NCBI GenBank assembly: GCA_910578735.1
Contig: CAJTSQ010000014.1
Span: 330-57,665 of the forward strand
Source of the DNA: an uncultured Oscillospiraceae bacterium
GTDB lineage: Bacteria; Bacillota; Clostridia; Oscillospirales; Oscillospiraceae
Reading direction: 5' to 3'
Length of the DNA stretch: 57,336 nucleotides
Below the pieces are notes generated by a model. That model was not told where the DNA came from. It made no database searches and was given only the letters and a program-made list of their open reading frames with translations. A program made the translations under genes and the position numbers. Below, piece by piece: positions 8,554-15,136 of the stretch (position 1 is its first letter; every line of letters begins with the position of its first letter).

Positions 8554-8582
8554 ATGATAATACTGACATCCCTCTGTGTAAA
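8554..8582 (-). promoter_or_regulatory. promoter of the sugar ABC transporter operon
   Basis: On the minus strand TTTACA (8582-8577), a 17-base spacer and TATCAT (8559-8554), giving a leader of about 60 bases. The 266-base stretch 8489-8754 holds this promoter, the terminator at 8720-8746 and an AT-rich tract likely to contain regulator sites; no gene is seen in it. Confidence 0.55.
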
Positions 8583-8719
8583 TGGACTGGGAATTATAAA
8601 ATATACCCAAATGTTGCATCCCGCCCTTTCAGTGCAAGTCAGCTCACATCCGGGTATATTTCTCCCAAATTTCCATTTTCTGTACAATTTAAGCCGGTTC
8701 ATTTTGTGGAAAATCACAA

Positions 8720-8746
8720 CACCCCGCCGGGCTGACCGGCGGGGTG
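8720..8746 (-). terminator. terminator of the second AraC gene
   Basis: An 11-bp perfect stem CACCCCGCCGG / CCGGCGGGGTG with a five-base loop, shortly after the stop codon at 8755. On the minus strand it is followed by TTGTGATTTT. Confidence 0.75.
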
Positions 8747-8754
8747 AACAATTT

Positions 8755-9621
8755 CTAAATTCCTGTTTGAATGGTCCGTTCCTCTGTCTGCTGGGGCATG
8801 CTCTCCAAAAATTCACTGGGAGACATGCCGGTCTCCTTGCGAAACACCTTGGAGAAGTAATTTGCGTTGGCAAAGCCGGAGGCCTCCGCCACATAGGTGA
8901 CTGTGGTGTCCGGGTCCCGCAGCAACAGCTTGGCATACTCCACCCGTATATAAGTGATATACTTTCCCGGAGATACCCCTGTCTTTTTGGAGAACACCCG
9001 GCTCAGGTGGGCTGCGGATACCTCCAGGCGCTGGGCCAGTTCCTCCACCCCCTCCAGGAAGGGAAACTCCTCTTGAATGATGGCCAGAGCCCCCTCCACC
9101 AGGGGGGACCCCAGATTCGTCCCTCCCTGCCGGGGCTGGGAACGCAGCCTCAGCAGCAGGGAGTAGGCCTGGGCAGAGGCCGCGCTGCCGGGGGCCTGGC
9201 CCAACTCATCCTCCAGAACAGCCAGGGCCATCACCGTCTCCCGCACCATCGCTGCGGCGGAGGGGAAAAGCAGGCTGCCCTCGGCCAGGCGGTCCGCCAG
9301 CAGCCGGGTGACCAGCTCCCCCTGGAGCAGGACCAGCATACACAGCCCTTCAGAAACTGCCTGCACGGTGTATTCCCCCGGACTCTCCAGCAGAAAGACC
9401 TGCCCCGGGTCCAGCAGGGCGTATCGGTTGTGGGCGGAGACCGTCATATTACCCTGGGCGGCCGCAACCAGGATGTAGTCCCCTGTCTTTCCGTAGCCGG
9501 TCGTGCGTCCGCCTGCGGACAGGGGGACAATCCGTACCAAGGGCAGAGCCAGCAGTCCCTGAACGGTGCCGTCAGGCTCCGCCGACCGGATATCTCTTTT
9601 TTCGTTTTGAAGCGGTGACAT
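8755..9621 (-). CDS. AraC family regulator next to the sugar transporter
   Basis: A 288-residue regulator. The N-terminal half (about 30-130) is a cupin-like sensor (GKTGDYILVAAAQGNMTVSA, LLDPGQVFLLESPGEYTVQA). Two helix-turn-helix motifs lie at about 190-280: ELAQRLEVSAAHLSRVFSKK and VAEASGFANANYFSKVFRKE, followed by GMSPSEF. The ATG at 9621 follows GGAGG with an eight-base gap. It is encoded just upstream of, and in the same direction as, the ABC transporter operon, so it probably activates it, as AraC/XylS regulators of CUT1 systems usually do. Together with the AraC gene at 2179 the galactoside module has two regulators; how they share the work cannot be read from sequence. Confidence 0.87.
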   Translation of the reverse strand: MSPLQNEKRDIRSAEPDGTVQGLLALPLVRIVPLSAGGRTTGYGKTGDYILVAAAQGNMTVSAHNRYALLDPGQVFLLESPGEYTVQAVSEGLCMLVLLQGELVTRLLADRLAEGSLLFPSAAAMVRETVMALAVLEDELGQAPGSAASAQAYSLLLRLRSQPRQGGTNLGSPLVEGALAIIQEEFPFLEGVEELAQRLEVSAAHLSRVFSKKTGVSPGKYITYIRVEYAKLLLRDPDTTVTYVAEASGFANANYFSKVFRKETGMSPSEFLESMPQQTEERTIQTGI

Positions 9622-9622
9622 A

Positions 9623-9727
9623 TCAAACCTCCGCGATGCTGTTTTCGTAGGCAATGGCCTGTTCGGTCTCCTTATCGAACAGAATGTAATGCTGGCCATA
9701 ATGCGATTTTCTCTCCCAAGTTTGGCA
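9623..9727 (-). pseudogene. possible remnant reading frame upstream of the AraC gene
   Basis: A 34-codon open frame ending one base before the AraC start codon encodes HYGQHYILFDKETEQAIAYE and ends NSIAEV. It looks protein-like, being charged with no low-complexity bias, but it lacks ATG, GTG or TTG and is closed by a stop directly upstream at 9728-9730. It could be the 3' end of a decayed gene or chance. The AraC ribosome binding site lies inside its last codons. The rest of 9728-9868 shows no feature. Confidence 0.2.
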
Positions 9728-9868
9728 TTAGGATACCACCGGTTTTTTCCGGTTTCAAGGGTAATTTTGCGATGTATTTGGCAAAACATTGACATTTCTC
9801 AGAAATTGCAAAAAACCGTGCAATTAAATACTTCTCCTTGCATCGGCGTTTTTCGCTCACCTGTTGAC

Positions 9869-10846
9869 CTACCGCTTGTCCTTTTTGTTCCGCCGGTCCT
9901 CGTCTACCTCATAGGCCTTAATGATCTTCTGCACCAGGGCGTGGCGGACCACGTCGGACTCGTTCAGGCGGAGGATGGCGATATCCTCCACTCCCTTCAG
10001 CACCCGCATGGCCTCCCGCAGGCCGGATACCTTGTCGACGGGAAGGTCGATCTGGGTAATGTCTCCCGTGATGACAATTTTAGACCCGAAGCCCAGCCGG
10101 GTGAGGAACATCTTCATCTGCTCCCGGCTGGTGTTCTGGGCCTCGTCCAGGATGATGAAGGAATCATCCAGCGTGCGGCCCCGCATGTAGGCCAGGGGAG
10201 CTACCTCAATATTGCCCCGCTCCAGGTATTTTTGATAGGTCTCGGGGCCCAGCATCTCAAACAGGGCGTCATACAGGGGCCGCAGGTAGGGGTCCACCTT
10301 GCTCTGTAAATCTCCGGGCAAAAAGCCCAGCCGCTCCCCCGCCTCCACCGCCGGGCGGGTCAGGATAATCCGGTTGATCTCCTTGGCCCGGAAGGCGGCC
10401 ACCGCAGCGGCCACCGCCAGATAGGTCTTGCCCGTACCGGCCGGGCCCACCCCCACGGTGACCACGTTGTTCTTAATGGCCTCCACATACTTCTTTTGGC
10501 CCAGCGTCTTGGCCTTGATGGGCTTGCCCTTGGCGGTGACGCAGATCACATCCCCCGCCAACTGGACAATCTGGCTCTCCTGGCCCGCCCGCACCAGTTG
10601 GATGACATAGCGCACATTCTGCTCGTTGATGGCCTCCCCCTTGGAGGCCAGGGTCATCAGGTTTTCGATAGCCCTGACGGCGTACATGACCCCCTCCGGG
10701 TCCTCCCCCGCCACCTTGAGCATGGAATCCCGGCTCACCACCGTAACCCCCATCTCGTGCTCAATCAGGCGGATATTCTCATCGAAGGAGCCAAACACGT
10801 TGATGGTCTCCTCCAGGCGCTCTAAGCTGATAGTCTGTTCTGTCAT
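9869..10846 (-). CDS. phoH: PhoH-like ATPase
   Basis: A 325-residue cytoplasmic protein with the PhoH core. Residues of about 1-100 form a KH-like N-terminal domain. Walker A GPAGTGKT is at 134-141 and Walker B FIILDEAQN at 230-238, followed by SREQMKMFLTRLG and IVITGDITQID with the sensor residues. PhoH proteins of this class are RNA-associated ATPases encoded beside ybeY and the yqfC-yqfD pair; the order yqfC-yqfD-phoH here matches Bacillus and clostridia, but ybeY does not follow. The ATG at 10846 is preferred over an upstream in-frame ATG at 10897 because the latter lies inside a dispersed palindromic repeat; AAGGAG is present 11 bases upstream of the chosen start. Confidence 0.92.
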   Translation of the reverse strand: MTEQTISLERLEETINVFGSFDENIRLIEHEMGVTVVSRDSMLKVAGEDPEGVMYAVRAIENLMTLASKGEAINEQNVRYVIQLVRAGQESQIVQLAGDVICVTAKGKPIKAKTLGQKKYVEAIKNNVVTVGVGPAGTGKTYLAVAAAVAAFRAKEINRIILTRPAVEAGERLGFLPGDLQSKVDPYLRPLYDALFEMLGPETYQKYLERGNIEVAPLAYMRGRTLDDSFIILDEAQNTSREQMKMFLTRLGFGSKIVITGDITQIDLPVDKVSGLREAMRVLKGVEDIAILRLNESDVVRHALVQKIIKAYEVDEDRRNKKDKR

Positions 10847-10882
10847 AGGTAAATGATCTCTCCTTGGTATGGTCAAATCTTT

Positions 10883-10910
10883 GTAGAGACGCTTCATGAA
10901 GCGTCCCTAC
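10883..10910. repeat. dispersed palindrome, single copy of the GGACGC...GCGTCC family
   Basis: GTAGAGACGCTTCATGAAGC then GTCCCTAC forms a 28-bp palindrome with one mismatched pair. The same core GGACGCTTCATGAAGCGTCC occurs in the tandem array at 47513. This copy supplies the TAG stop codon of yqfD and lies in the phoH leader, where it could fold as an mRNA hairpin. Confidence 0.75.
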
Positions 10911-12121
10911 GGTGTAACCGCTCCTTCTCCTGGCCGCTCCTCGCCAATCTCCTCCAGGCACTGGGCGGTGAGGGTGACCTCCAGCCGGCCGTCGCTGATC
11001 CGGGCGGCAAACCGGGTGGATTCCACCTCCCCATCCTCGCCGATGAGGACCTCCAGCTGCTTGAGAAGCTGTTCCTCCAGCAGGGCCTGGGCGGCGGCCT
11101 GGTCCACCTGGACCCTTCTGGGCTCATACTCCCGAAATACCTCCCGGCTCAGGGACAGGGGGAACGGACCGCCGCCGGGGAGGGCAGCCTGGTGTACTGT
11201 AGTCATTTTATCATACTCGGACCAGGAAATACTAGGGTTTCCAAAAATTTTTATCCGCCGCCCAAAAATGTTTACAGACCAAACATTTTTTTCCGCCCCC
11301 GTGTAGTCCTTTATCACCGCGTCCGCCGGAATGGCGGCGGTCATCACCCGCCAGGTCCGTGCCCAGACCCGGCCCCGGGCATGGGTCTGGTAGTACCGGT
11401 TGGGCAGGCCGCTGTACTGTGGGGGCTCTATGGTCACCGTTCCCGCGATGAGCACATCCCCCCTGGCCACCACGTCCCCATCCTGGACCAGGGCGTCCCC
11501 CTGCTCCGGCTCGATGTGGGTGACCACACCGTCTGCCTGAGACACAATGTCAAAGTATCCCGACTCGTCCAGCTGCTCCGGCTCCTTCACTGCCTCCCGG
11601 ACAATCACCTCCAGCCGGGTGCCGTGAAGGTTGAGGGCCATCCAGGACAGGTCCTCCAGAGCCAGCAGGGCCTCTTGGGCCAGCTGGCTGCGGTCCAGCC
11701 CGGGGCCGTACACCCCGGGACGCACCCCCATCTGCCGCAGCTGACTCAAAATGACGGCGGAGGGAACCTCCCGGTTTCCCTTTACCTCCACCACCAGCAC
11801 AAACCGGGACAGCACCCCTACCGCGCACAGGGCCAGAAACAGGCCCGCCAAAAATGCGTACCGGGTGCGGAACCGCCCCAGAAAGTCGGGCAGGCCCCGG
11901 CTGGACTCCTGTGCCACCGCGCACCCCGCCCGCCCGGCCAGCTCCTCCAGCCGGCCCAGGGTGTGGCGCCGGGTGGTGAGGCGGACGGTATGCTCATCCA
12001 GCCACTCCACCGCCCAGAAGTCGATGCCCGCCTGGGCGCACAGGTTGATGAGCCGTTCCGGAAAGGGGGCTGTCAGACGCAGGACGACGATTCCCTGGAG
12101 ATAATTCATCAATTTTCTCAT
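10907..12121 (-). CDS. yqfD: sporulation protein YqfD
   Basis: A 404-residue protein with the YqfD layout: an N-terminal soluble domain (MNYLQGIVVLRLTAPFPERL), a single membrane helix near residues 88-110 (YAFLAGLFLALCAVGVLSRF), and a long extracytoplasmic part with a POTRA/FtsQ-like start (VVEVKGNREVPSAVILSQLR) and the VLIAGTV barrel-sandwich-like section. In Bacillus subtilis it is expressed in the mother cell under sigma-E and is needed for efficient sporulation. It directly follows yqfC; the yqfC stop codon overlaps its ribosome binding site (TAGGGGG). Its last codons (AVTP then TAG) are formed by the inserted palindrome at 10883-10910, suggesting the C-terminus was trimmed or altered by the repeat. 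Confidence 0.9.
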   Translation of the reverse strand: MRKLMNYLQGIVVLRLTAPFPERLINLCAQAGIDFWAVEWLDEHTVRLTTRRHTLGRLEELAGRAGCAVAQESSRGLPDFLGRFRTRYAFLAGLFLALCAVGVLSRFVLVVEVKGNREVPSAVILSQLRQMGVRPGVYGPGLDRSQLAQEALLALEDLSWMALNLHGTRLEVIVREAVKEPEQLDESGYFDIVSQADGVVTHIEPEQGDALVQDGDVVARGDVLIAGTVTIEPPQYSGLPNRYYQTHARGRVWARTWRVMTAAIPADAVIKDYTGAEKNVWSVNIFGRRIKIFGNPSISWSEYDKMTTVHQAALPGGGPFPLSLSREVFREYEPRRVQVDQAAAQALLEEQLLKQLEVLIGEDGEVESTRFAARISDGRLEVTLTAQCLEEIGEERPGEGAVTP

Positions 12122-12130
12122 GGCGACCCC

Positions 12131-12406
12131 CTACGCAAGCGTGATCTGAGAAATTTTTCCTGTGATCAGCAGCTCAAGCCCCGTCATGGCCCGCAGCTCC
12201 AAGTCCTGCCCGGTGATCTTAATGAGGTACACGCCACCGCTGATGTGGATCTCCTCCTTGCCATAGGCCAGGATGCCCTTGTGGTTCTCCACCCGCAGTT
12301 CCCCGCTCCCCACCAGCTCCAGCTTGGGCACACCCGCTACCGCGTCGGCGGGCAGGTCGAAGGTCTCCGCCGCCCGCTCCAAAAATCCAAACCTCCGGGG
12401 CTTCAT
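12131..12406 (-). CDS. yqfC: sporulation protein YqfC
   Basis: A 91-residue YabP/YqfC-family protein: DLPADAVAGVPKLELVGSGE, followed by VENHKGILAYGKEEI and LRAMTGLELLITGKI. The family forms small beta-rich proteins acting at the forespore-mother cell boundary. The ATG at 12406 lies six bases after GAGAGGTG. That ribosome binding site is the 3' arm of an 11-bp hairpin (12413-12446), so initiation may be controlled. It is nine bases ahead of yqfD and cotranscribed with it. Confidence 0.9.
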   Translation of the reverse strand: MKPRRFGFLERAAETFDLPADAVAGVPKLELVGSGELRVENHKGILAYGKEEIHISGGVYLIKITGQDLELRAMTGLELLITGKISQITLA

Positions 12407-12412
12407 AAAAAT

Positions 12413-12446
12413 CACCTCTCCCCTATCTCTATGCCGGGGAGAGGTG
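12413..12446 (-). promoter_or_regulatory. hairpin enclosing the yqfC ribosome binding site
   Basis: CACCTCTCCCC and GGGGAGAGGTG form a perfect 11-bp stem with a 12-base loop. Read on the minus strand, the second arm contains the yqfC Shine-Dalgarno sequence and is followed by ATTTTT and the start codon. It can act as terminator for the upstream membrane-protein cassette, or sequester the yqfC site, or both. Confidence 0.6.
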
Positions 12447-12462
12447 AAACTTTCTGTCTTTT

Positions 12463-13032
12463 TCAGTTAGAGTCGCCGTCAATTGGGGTCGGTCCACCCT
12501 GCACCCGCTCCGTCCCCCGGACCAGTGGACCGCAGTAGACGTAGTAGCTGTACCAGGGGTCTAAAAAGCCCTCGTCCACCTCCACCAGGGTCTGGCCCTG
12601 GTATTCTACTACGCTCCTTGCGTCGTCACCGATAAGGGCACAGGCAAACGCGAACAGAAACGGCATTATCAGGAGAACCGCACCGGCAAGGAGCAGGACG
12701 ATCCCCTTGGCCGCCCACCGAAAACCGAGGACCAGATGGGGAAAATCTCTGTTGGGCAGAAGAAAGGCCAGGGCCTGGGTGATCCACACTCCGCCGCTTA
12801 CCAGAACCACGCCCAGCAGGACACCCACCGAAACGCCCCGCCATGTCAGCCCGAAGAGGCCCAGGAGCAGGTTTCCACCTATCCACAGGGCCAGCGCCCC
12901 CAGAAATACTGCCGCTGACCAGACCATATGCCTGCGTTCCCGCTCCCCGCAGCGAAACATACAGGTGACTCCCACCCCAGGCAGTATCGGAAGACCTGCC
13001 AGAAGCATCCAGACCAATAAACCGTCAAGCAT
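12463..13032 (-). CDS. membrane protein of unknown function
   Basis: A 189-residue protein with four to five hydrophobic helices (MLDGLLVWMLLAGLPILPGV; AAVFLGALALWIGGNLLLGL; GVSVGVLLGVVLVSGGVWIT; GIVLLLAGAVLLIMPFLFAF) and a hydrophilic C-terminal tail of about 55 residues (ARSVVEYQGQTLVEVDEGFL, then DPWYSYYVYCGP) that would face outside. The tail resembles the C-terminus of the membrane protein encoded at 13407 (YYEIQWTEENIVVHY), which also ends in a tyrosine-rich beta-like segment. I do not recognise a family. Its start overlaps the stop of the lipoprotein gene by eight bases, so translation is coupled. It is the last gene of a six-gene cassette. Confidence 0.7.
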   Translation of the reverse strand: MLDGLLVWMLLAGLPILPGVGVTCMFRCGERERRHMVWSAAVFLGALALWIGGNLLLGLFGLTWRGVSVGVLLGVVLVSGGVWITQALAFLLPNRDFPHLVLGFRWAAKGIVLLLAGAVLLIMPFLFAFACALIGDDARSVVEYQGQTLVEVDEGFLDPWYSYYVYCGPLVRGTERVQGGPTPIDGDSN

Positions 13033-13387
13033 GAGGCCACTCCTCTACACTCAGACTTCCCTCCGACACGCCATCGAAGGTGAGGAACTGCCGTTCTCCC
13101 TCCTGCCGGGTAACCCGGCCCTGGCCGATGGTCCTCTGCGCCCGGTCCCGGAGGGTAACCAGCACCTCCCCCTCCTCCAGCTCCAGGCCGTAGGTCTGGC
13201 CCGGCTTCAGCAGGGCGCTGCCGTCCGCTGCCTGGACCGTCTCGGTACTGCCGCTGTACTCCAGAACAATGGAGCAGACATCCCGGTCGCTGTTGTTGAC
13301 CACTACCAGGTCGGCATGTTCTCCCCCGCAGCAGCCGGACAGCGTCAGGCACAGCAGGGCTCCGATTGACATAATAACAATTTTCAT
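13025..13387 (-). CDS. small lipoprotein of unknown function
   Basis: A 120-residue protein with a lipoprotein signal (MKIVIMSIGALLCLTLSGCC); the lipidated cysteine is Cys19 in the LSGC lipobox. The mature part is a beta-rich domain: ADLVVVNNSDRDVCSIVLEY, LLKPGQTYGLELEEGEVLVT, ending SLSVEEWPHA. The pattern of a short strand with VNNS followed by LEPGET-like turns is common in small extracytoplasmic lipoproteins that bind membrane partners. GGAGG precedes the ATG by six bases. It sits between two membrane-protein genes and overlaps the following one, so the three products probably act together at the cell surface. No family name is claimed. Confidence 0.7.
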   Translation of the reverse strand: MKIVIMSIGALLCLTLSGCCGGEHADLVVVNNSDRDVCSIVLEYSGSTETVQAADGSALLKPGQTYGLELEEGEVLVTLRDRAQRTIGQGRVTRQEGERQFLTFDGVSEGSLSVEEWPHA

Positions 13388-13406
13388 TGCACTTCCTCCA
13401 AACGTC

Positions 13407-13973
13407 TCAGTCCAGCGGCACGGTACAGGTCTCCCACTCCCCCATCCCGGTGTTGTAGTGAACGACAATGTTTTCCTCCGTCCACTGGATTTCATAATAG
13501 CCGTCGTGAAAGGGCCAGAGGTCGTGGGCCGCGTAGGTCACGCCGGTCCGGCGGAGCAGACAGGGGCCGGCGGGCAGATAGAACTGCCCCCAGCATTTGA
13601 ACAGCCAGCTCTCGTGCCGGACCACCAGACCCACCTCCCCGGCGGGGTCATAAATCGGGTAATATGTGGGATTGGTATAGAAATAAACCGAGAAAAACAG
13701 GACCGTCAGCAGGAGCAGCCCCTCCGCCGCCAGGACAAAAACCAGAAAAACAACCCGCTCCCAGCCCCTTGTGAAGGCCACAATGGCCCCGTCTCCCCAC
13801 ACCACCAGGGCCAGCAGAAAAATGGAGACCAGGGTCCACGCAATTGTCCCGTCGTCCACCTGGCCGAACACCAGCGTGTACCCCCTGCCGCTGACCACGC
13901 ACATCAGGAATACACCGACGGCGCACACCGCCAGCAGGGTCCAGATTGCCCGCTGAAACCGCTTCCACCTCAT
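13407..13973 (-). CDS. membrane protein of unknown function
   Basis: A 188-residue protein with three hydrophobic segments (AIWTLLAVCAVGVFLMCVVS; TIAWTLVSIFLLALVVWGDG; VVFLVFVLAAEGLLLLTVLF) and a C-terminal extracytoplasmic domain of about 85 residues rich in Tyr and Trp (YTNPTYYPIYDPAGEVGLVV, ending ETCTVPLD). Its ATG overlaps the TGA of the 37-residue gene before it (ATGA), indicating translational coupling. The 19-base gap to the lipoprotein gene supports one operon. No recognised family; topology and the lipoprotein partner suggest an envelope role, by inference only. Confidence 0.65.
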   Translation of the reverse strand: MRWKRFQRAIWTLLAVCAVGVFLMCVVSGRGYTLVFGQVDDGTIAWTLVSIFLLALVVWGDGAIVAFTRGWERVVFLVFVLAAEGLLLLTVLFFSVYFYTNPTYYPIYDPAGEVGLVVRHESWLFKCWGQFYLPAGPCLLRRTGVTYAAHDLWPFHDGYYEIQWTEENIVVHYNTGMGEWETCTVPLD

Positions 13974-14083
13974 AGCAGCCCCGGTCCTCCCAGGAATATG
14001 ATGTGCGCAAAGAGCCACAGGGCAGCCAATACCCCGGCCAGAACCGCCAGCGCCTGAATCGCAAGTTTACATAAGGCTTTCAC
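13970..14083 (-). CDS. 37-residue single-span membrane peptide
   Basis: A short frame beginning GTG encodes VKALCKLAIQALAVLAGVLA and continues ALWLFAHIIFLGGPGLL: a basic N-terminus, one hydrophobic helix and a Gly/Pro-rich tail. It fits between the Xre gene and the membrane protein at 13407, ends in an ATGA overlap with the latter, and has GGGAAG upstream as a weak ribosome binding site. The overlap is what argues for translation. Function unknown; it could be a regulatory peptide of the membrane complex. Confidence 0.5.
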   Translation of the reverse strand: MKALCKLAIQALAVLAGVLAALWLFAHIIFLGGPGLL

Positions 14084-14103
14084 AAAAGTTCTTCCCTTCC
14101 CTC

Positions 14104-14325
14104 TCATGGCTCCTCCTCCCCGTCGGGCACAAACTCCAGAATATCCCCCGGCTGGCAGTCCAGGGCCTTGCAGATGGCCTCCAAAGTGGAAAACCGCACC
14201 GCGCGGGCCTTGTTGTTCTTCAAAATGGACAGATTCGCCATGGTTATGTCAACCTTCTGTGCCAGCTCCCCCAGGGACATCTTCCGTTTGGCCATCATCA
14301 CATCCAGGTTTACCATAATCGACAC
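14104..14325 (-). CDS. Xre-family helix-turn-helix regulator, YozG type
   Basis: A 73-residue single-domain Cro/CI-type protein: MSLGELAQKVDITMANLSIL, then KNNKARAVRFSTLEAICKAL and DCQPGDILEFVPDGEEEP. This is the YozG-like group that is nearly always encoded next to a DUF2975 membrane protein, as here. It probably represses its own operon by binding the palindromes upstream of the DUF2975 gene. The GTG at 14325 is chosen because it lies seven bases after AGGGGGG and gives the start VSIMVNLD that matches the family; a GTG at 14331 is too close to the site and an ATG at 14316 too far. Confidence 0.85.
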   Translation of the reverse strand: MSIMVNLDVMMAKRKMSLGELAQKVDITMANLSILKNNKARAVRFSTLEAICKALDCQPGDILEFVPDGEEEP

Positions 14326-14337
14326 AGGCACACCCCC

Positions 14338-14901
14338 CTAAATGGTCAAGTCCTGGTCCTCCTTCAGCTCCGCCGCCTGACGGAACAGGGCGGACATCAC
14401 CTGAAAGAGCAGACCGGCCATAAAGAACACAGGGACAAACAGGGCGTTGTAAGTGAACAGCGGGCCGATACTCCGATAATAAGTGAATCCCCAAATCAGC
14501 CGCACCAGCGCCGCCCCGGAGATAAGAAAGCAGCACACCGCTGCCCGCTTCAAATTTGCGGCGTTCCCCTTCGCAAAGGGCTCCCCTAGCAGGATCGTAT
14601 CCAACACCCGCTTTCCCTGCCACAGAATCACAGCGGTGCAGGCCCCGCAGGACAGCAGGAACAGGGATAGCACCACCCAGTCTTGGCTTTCTCCGGACAC
14701 TGCCAACATCCAAACAACGGGATGCCAACTTAGAGTCACAAACTCCAGAATGCTGTCTGCCACCCGCGATATATCCGCTCCGCTGACATAGAGTACCGCC
14801 AGTCCGGGCACCAGCAGCAGCGCAATTATATTGCATACAAATGTAATAATAACAAGGACCCGCAGTACCCGGGCCAGCCTATGAACTCCAGTCTTTTCCA
14901 C
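14338..14901 (-). CDS. DUF2975 membrane protein
   Basis: A 187-residue protein with four predicted helices (VLRVLVIITFVCNIIALLLV; WVVLSLFLLSCGACTAVILW; AAVCCFLISGAALVRLIWGF; YNALFVPVFFMAGLLFQVMS) and the DUF2975 signature LLGEPFAKGNAANLKRAAVC near the middle and SALFRQAAELKEDQDLTI at the C-terminus. Such proteins pair with a YozG-type regulator and are thought to sense envelope or signal changes and modulate it; the exact biochemistry is not known to me. GTG start behind AAAGGAGGA. It is the first gene of the six-gene cassette. Confidence 0.85.
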   Translation of the reverse strand: MEKTGVHRLARVLRVLVIITFVCNIIALLLVPGLAVLYVSGADISRVADSILEFVTLSWHPVVWMLAVSGESQDWVVLSLFLLSCGACTAVILWQGKRVLDTILLGEPFAKGNAANLKRAAVCCFLISGAALVRLIWGFTYYRSIGPLFTYNALFVPVFFMAGLLFQVMSALFRQAAELKEDQDLTI

Positions 14902-14927
14902 GGAAAATTCCTCCTTTCGGTGGCCCC

Positions 14928-14978
14928 ATCCTAACACAGGAAAAACTGATTGTCAATATATTTTTATTGTTTATCAAT
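14928..14978 (-). promoter_or_regulatory. promoter and candidate operators of the DUF2975/Xre cassette
   Basis: On the minus strand TTGACA (14956-14951), a 17-base spacer and TAGGAT (14933-14928). Two palindromes with ATTG/CAAT arms overlap or abut the -35: ATTGTCAAT at 14949-14957 and ATTGTTTATCAAT at 14966-14978. They are natural candidates for the Xre protein's operators. Confidence 0.6.
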
Positions 14979-14995
14979 AAATTCAGGATAAGAGA

Positions 14996-15136
14996 AAGGC
15001 CCCCTTGCTAAAGGGGGCTGGCACGGCGAAGCCGTGACTGGGGGATTCTGTACAACTGAGCCGTACCAGTCATCGGAATCCCCCCGCCACCGGACTGCGT
15101 CCGGCGGCCCTCCCCCCTTTGACAAGGGGGGCTTTA
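14996..15136. repeat. 141-bp inverted-repeat element (MITE-like)
   Basis: Imperfect inverted repeats of roughly 50 bases: the left end AAAGGCCCCCTTGCTAAAGG leads to TGACTGGGGGATTC; the right end read backwards begins AAAGCCCCCCTTGTCAAAGG and leads to GTGGCGGGGGGATTCC. Each arm also contains its own small hairpin. No reading frame. The nth stop codon (TAA, 15134-15136) is formed by the end of the element. Confidence 0.7.

Noticed and set aside
14996..15136. Small RNA gene or riboswitch
   Set aside because: Although strongly folded, the structure is explained by terminal inverted repeats of an insertion-type element and there is no promoter or downstream gene it would control on its strand.
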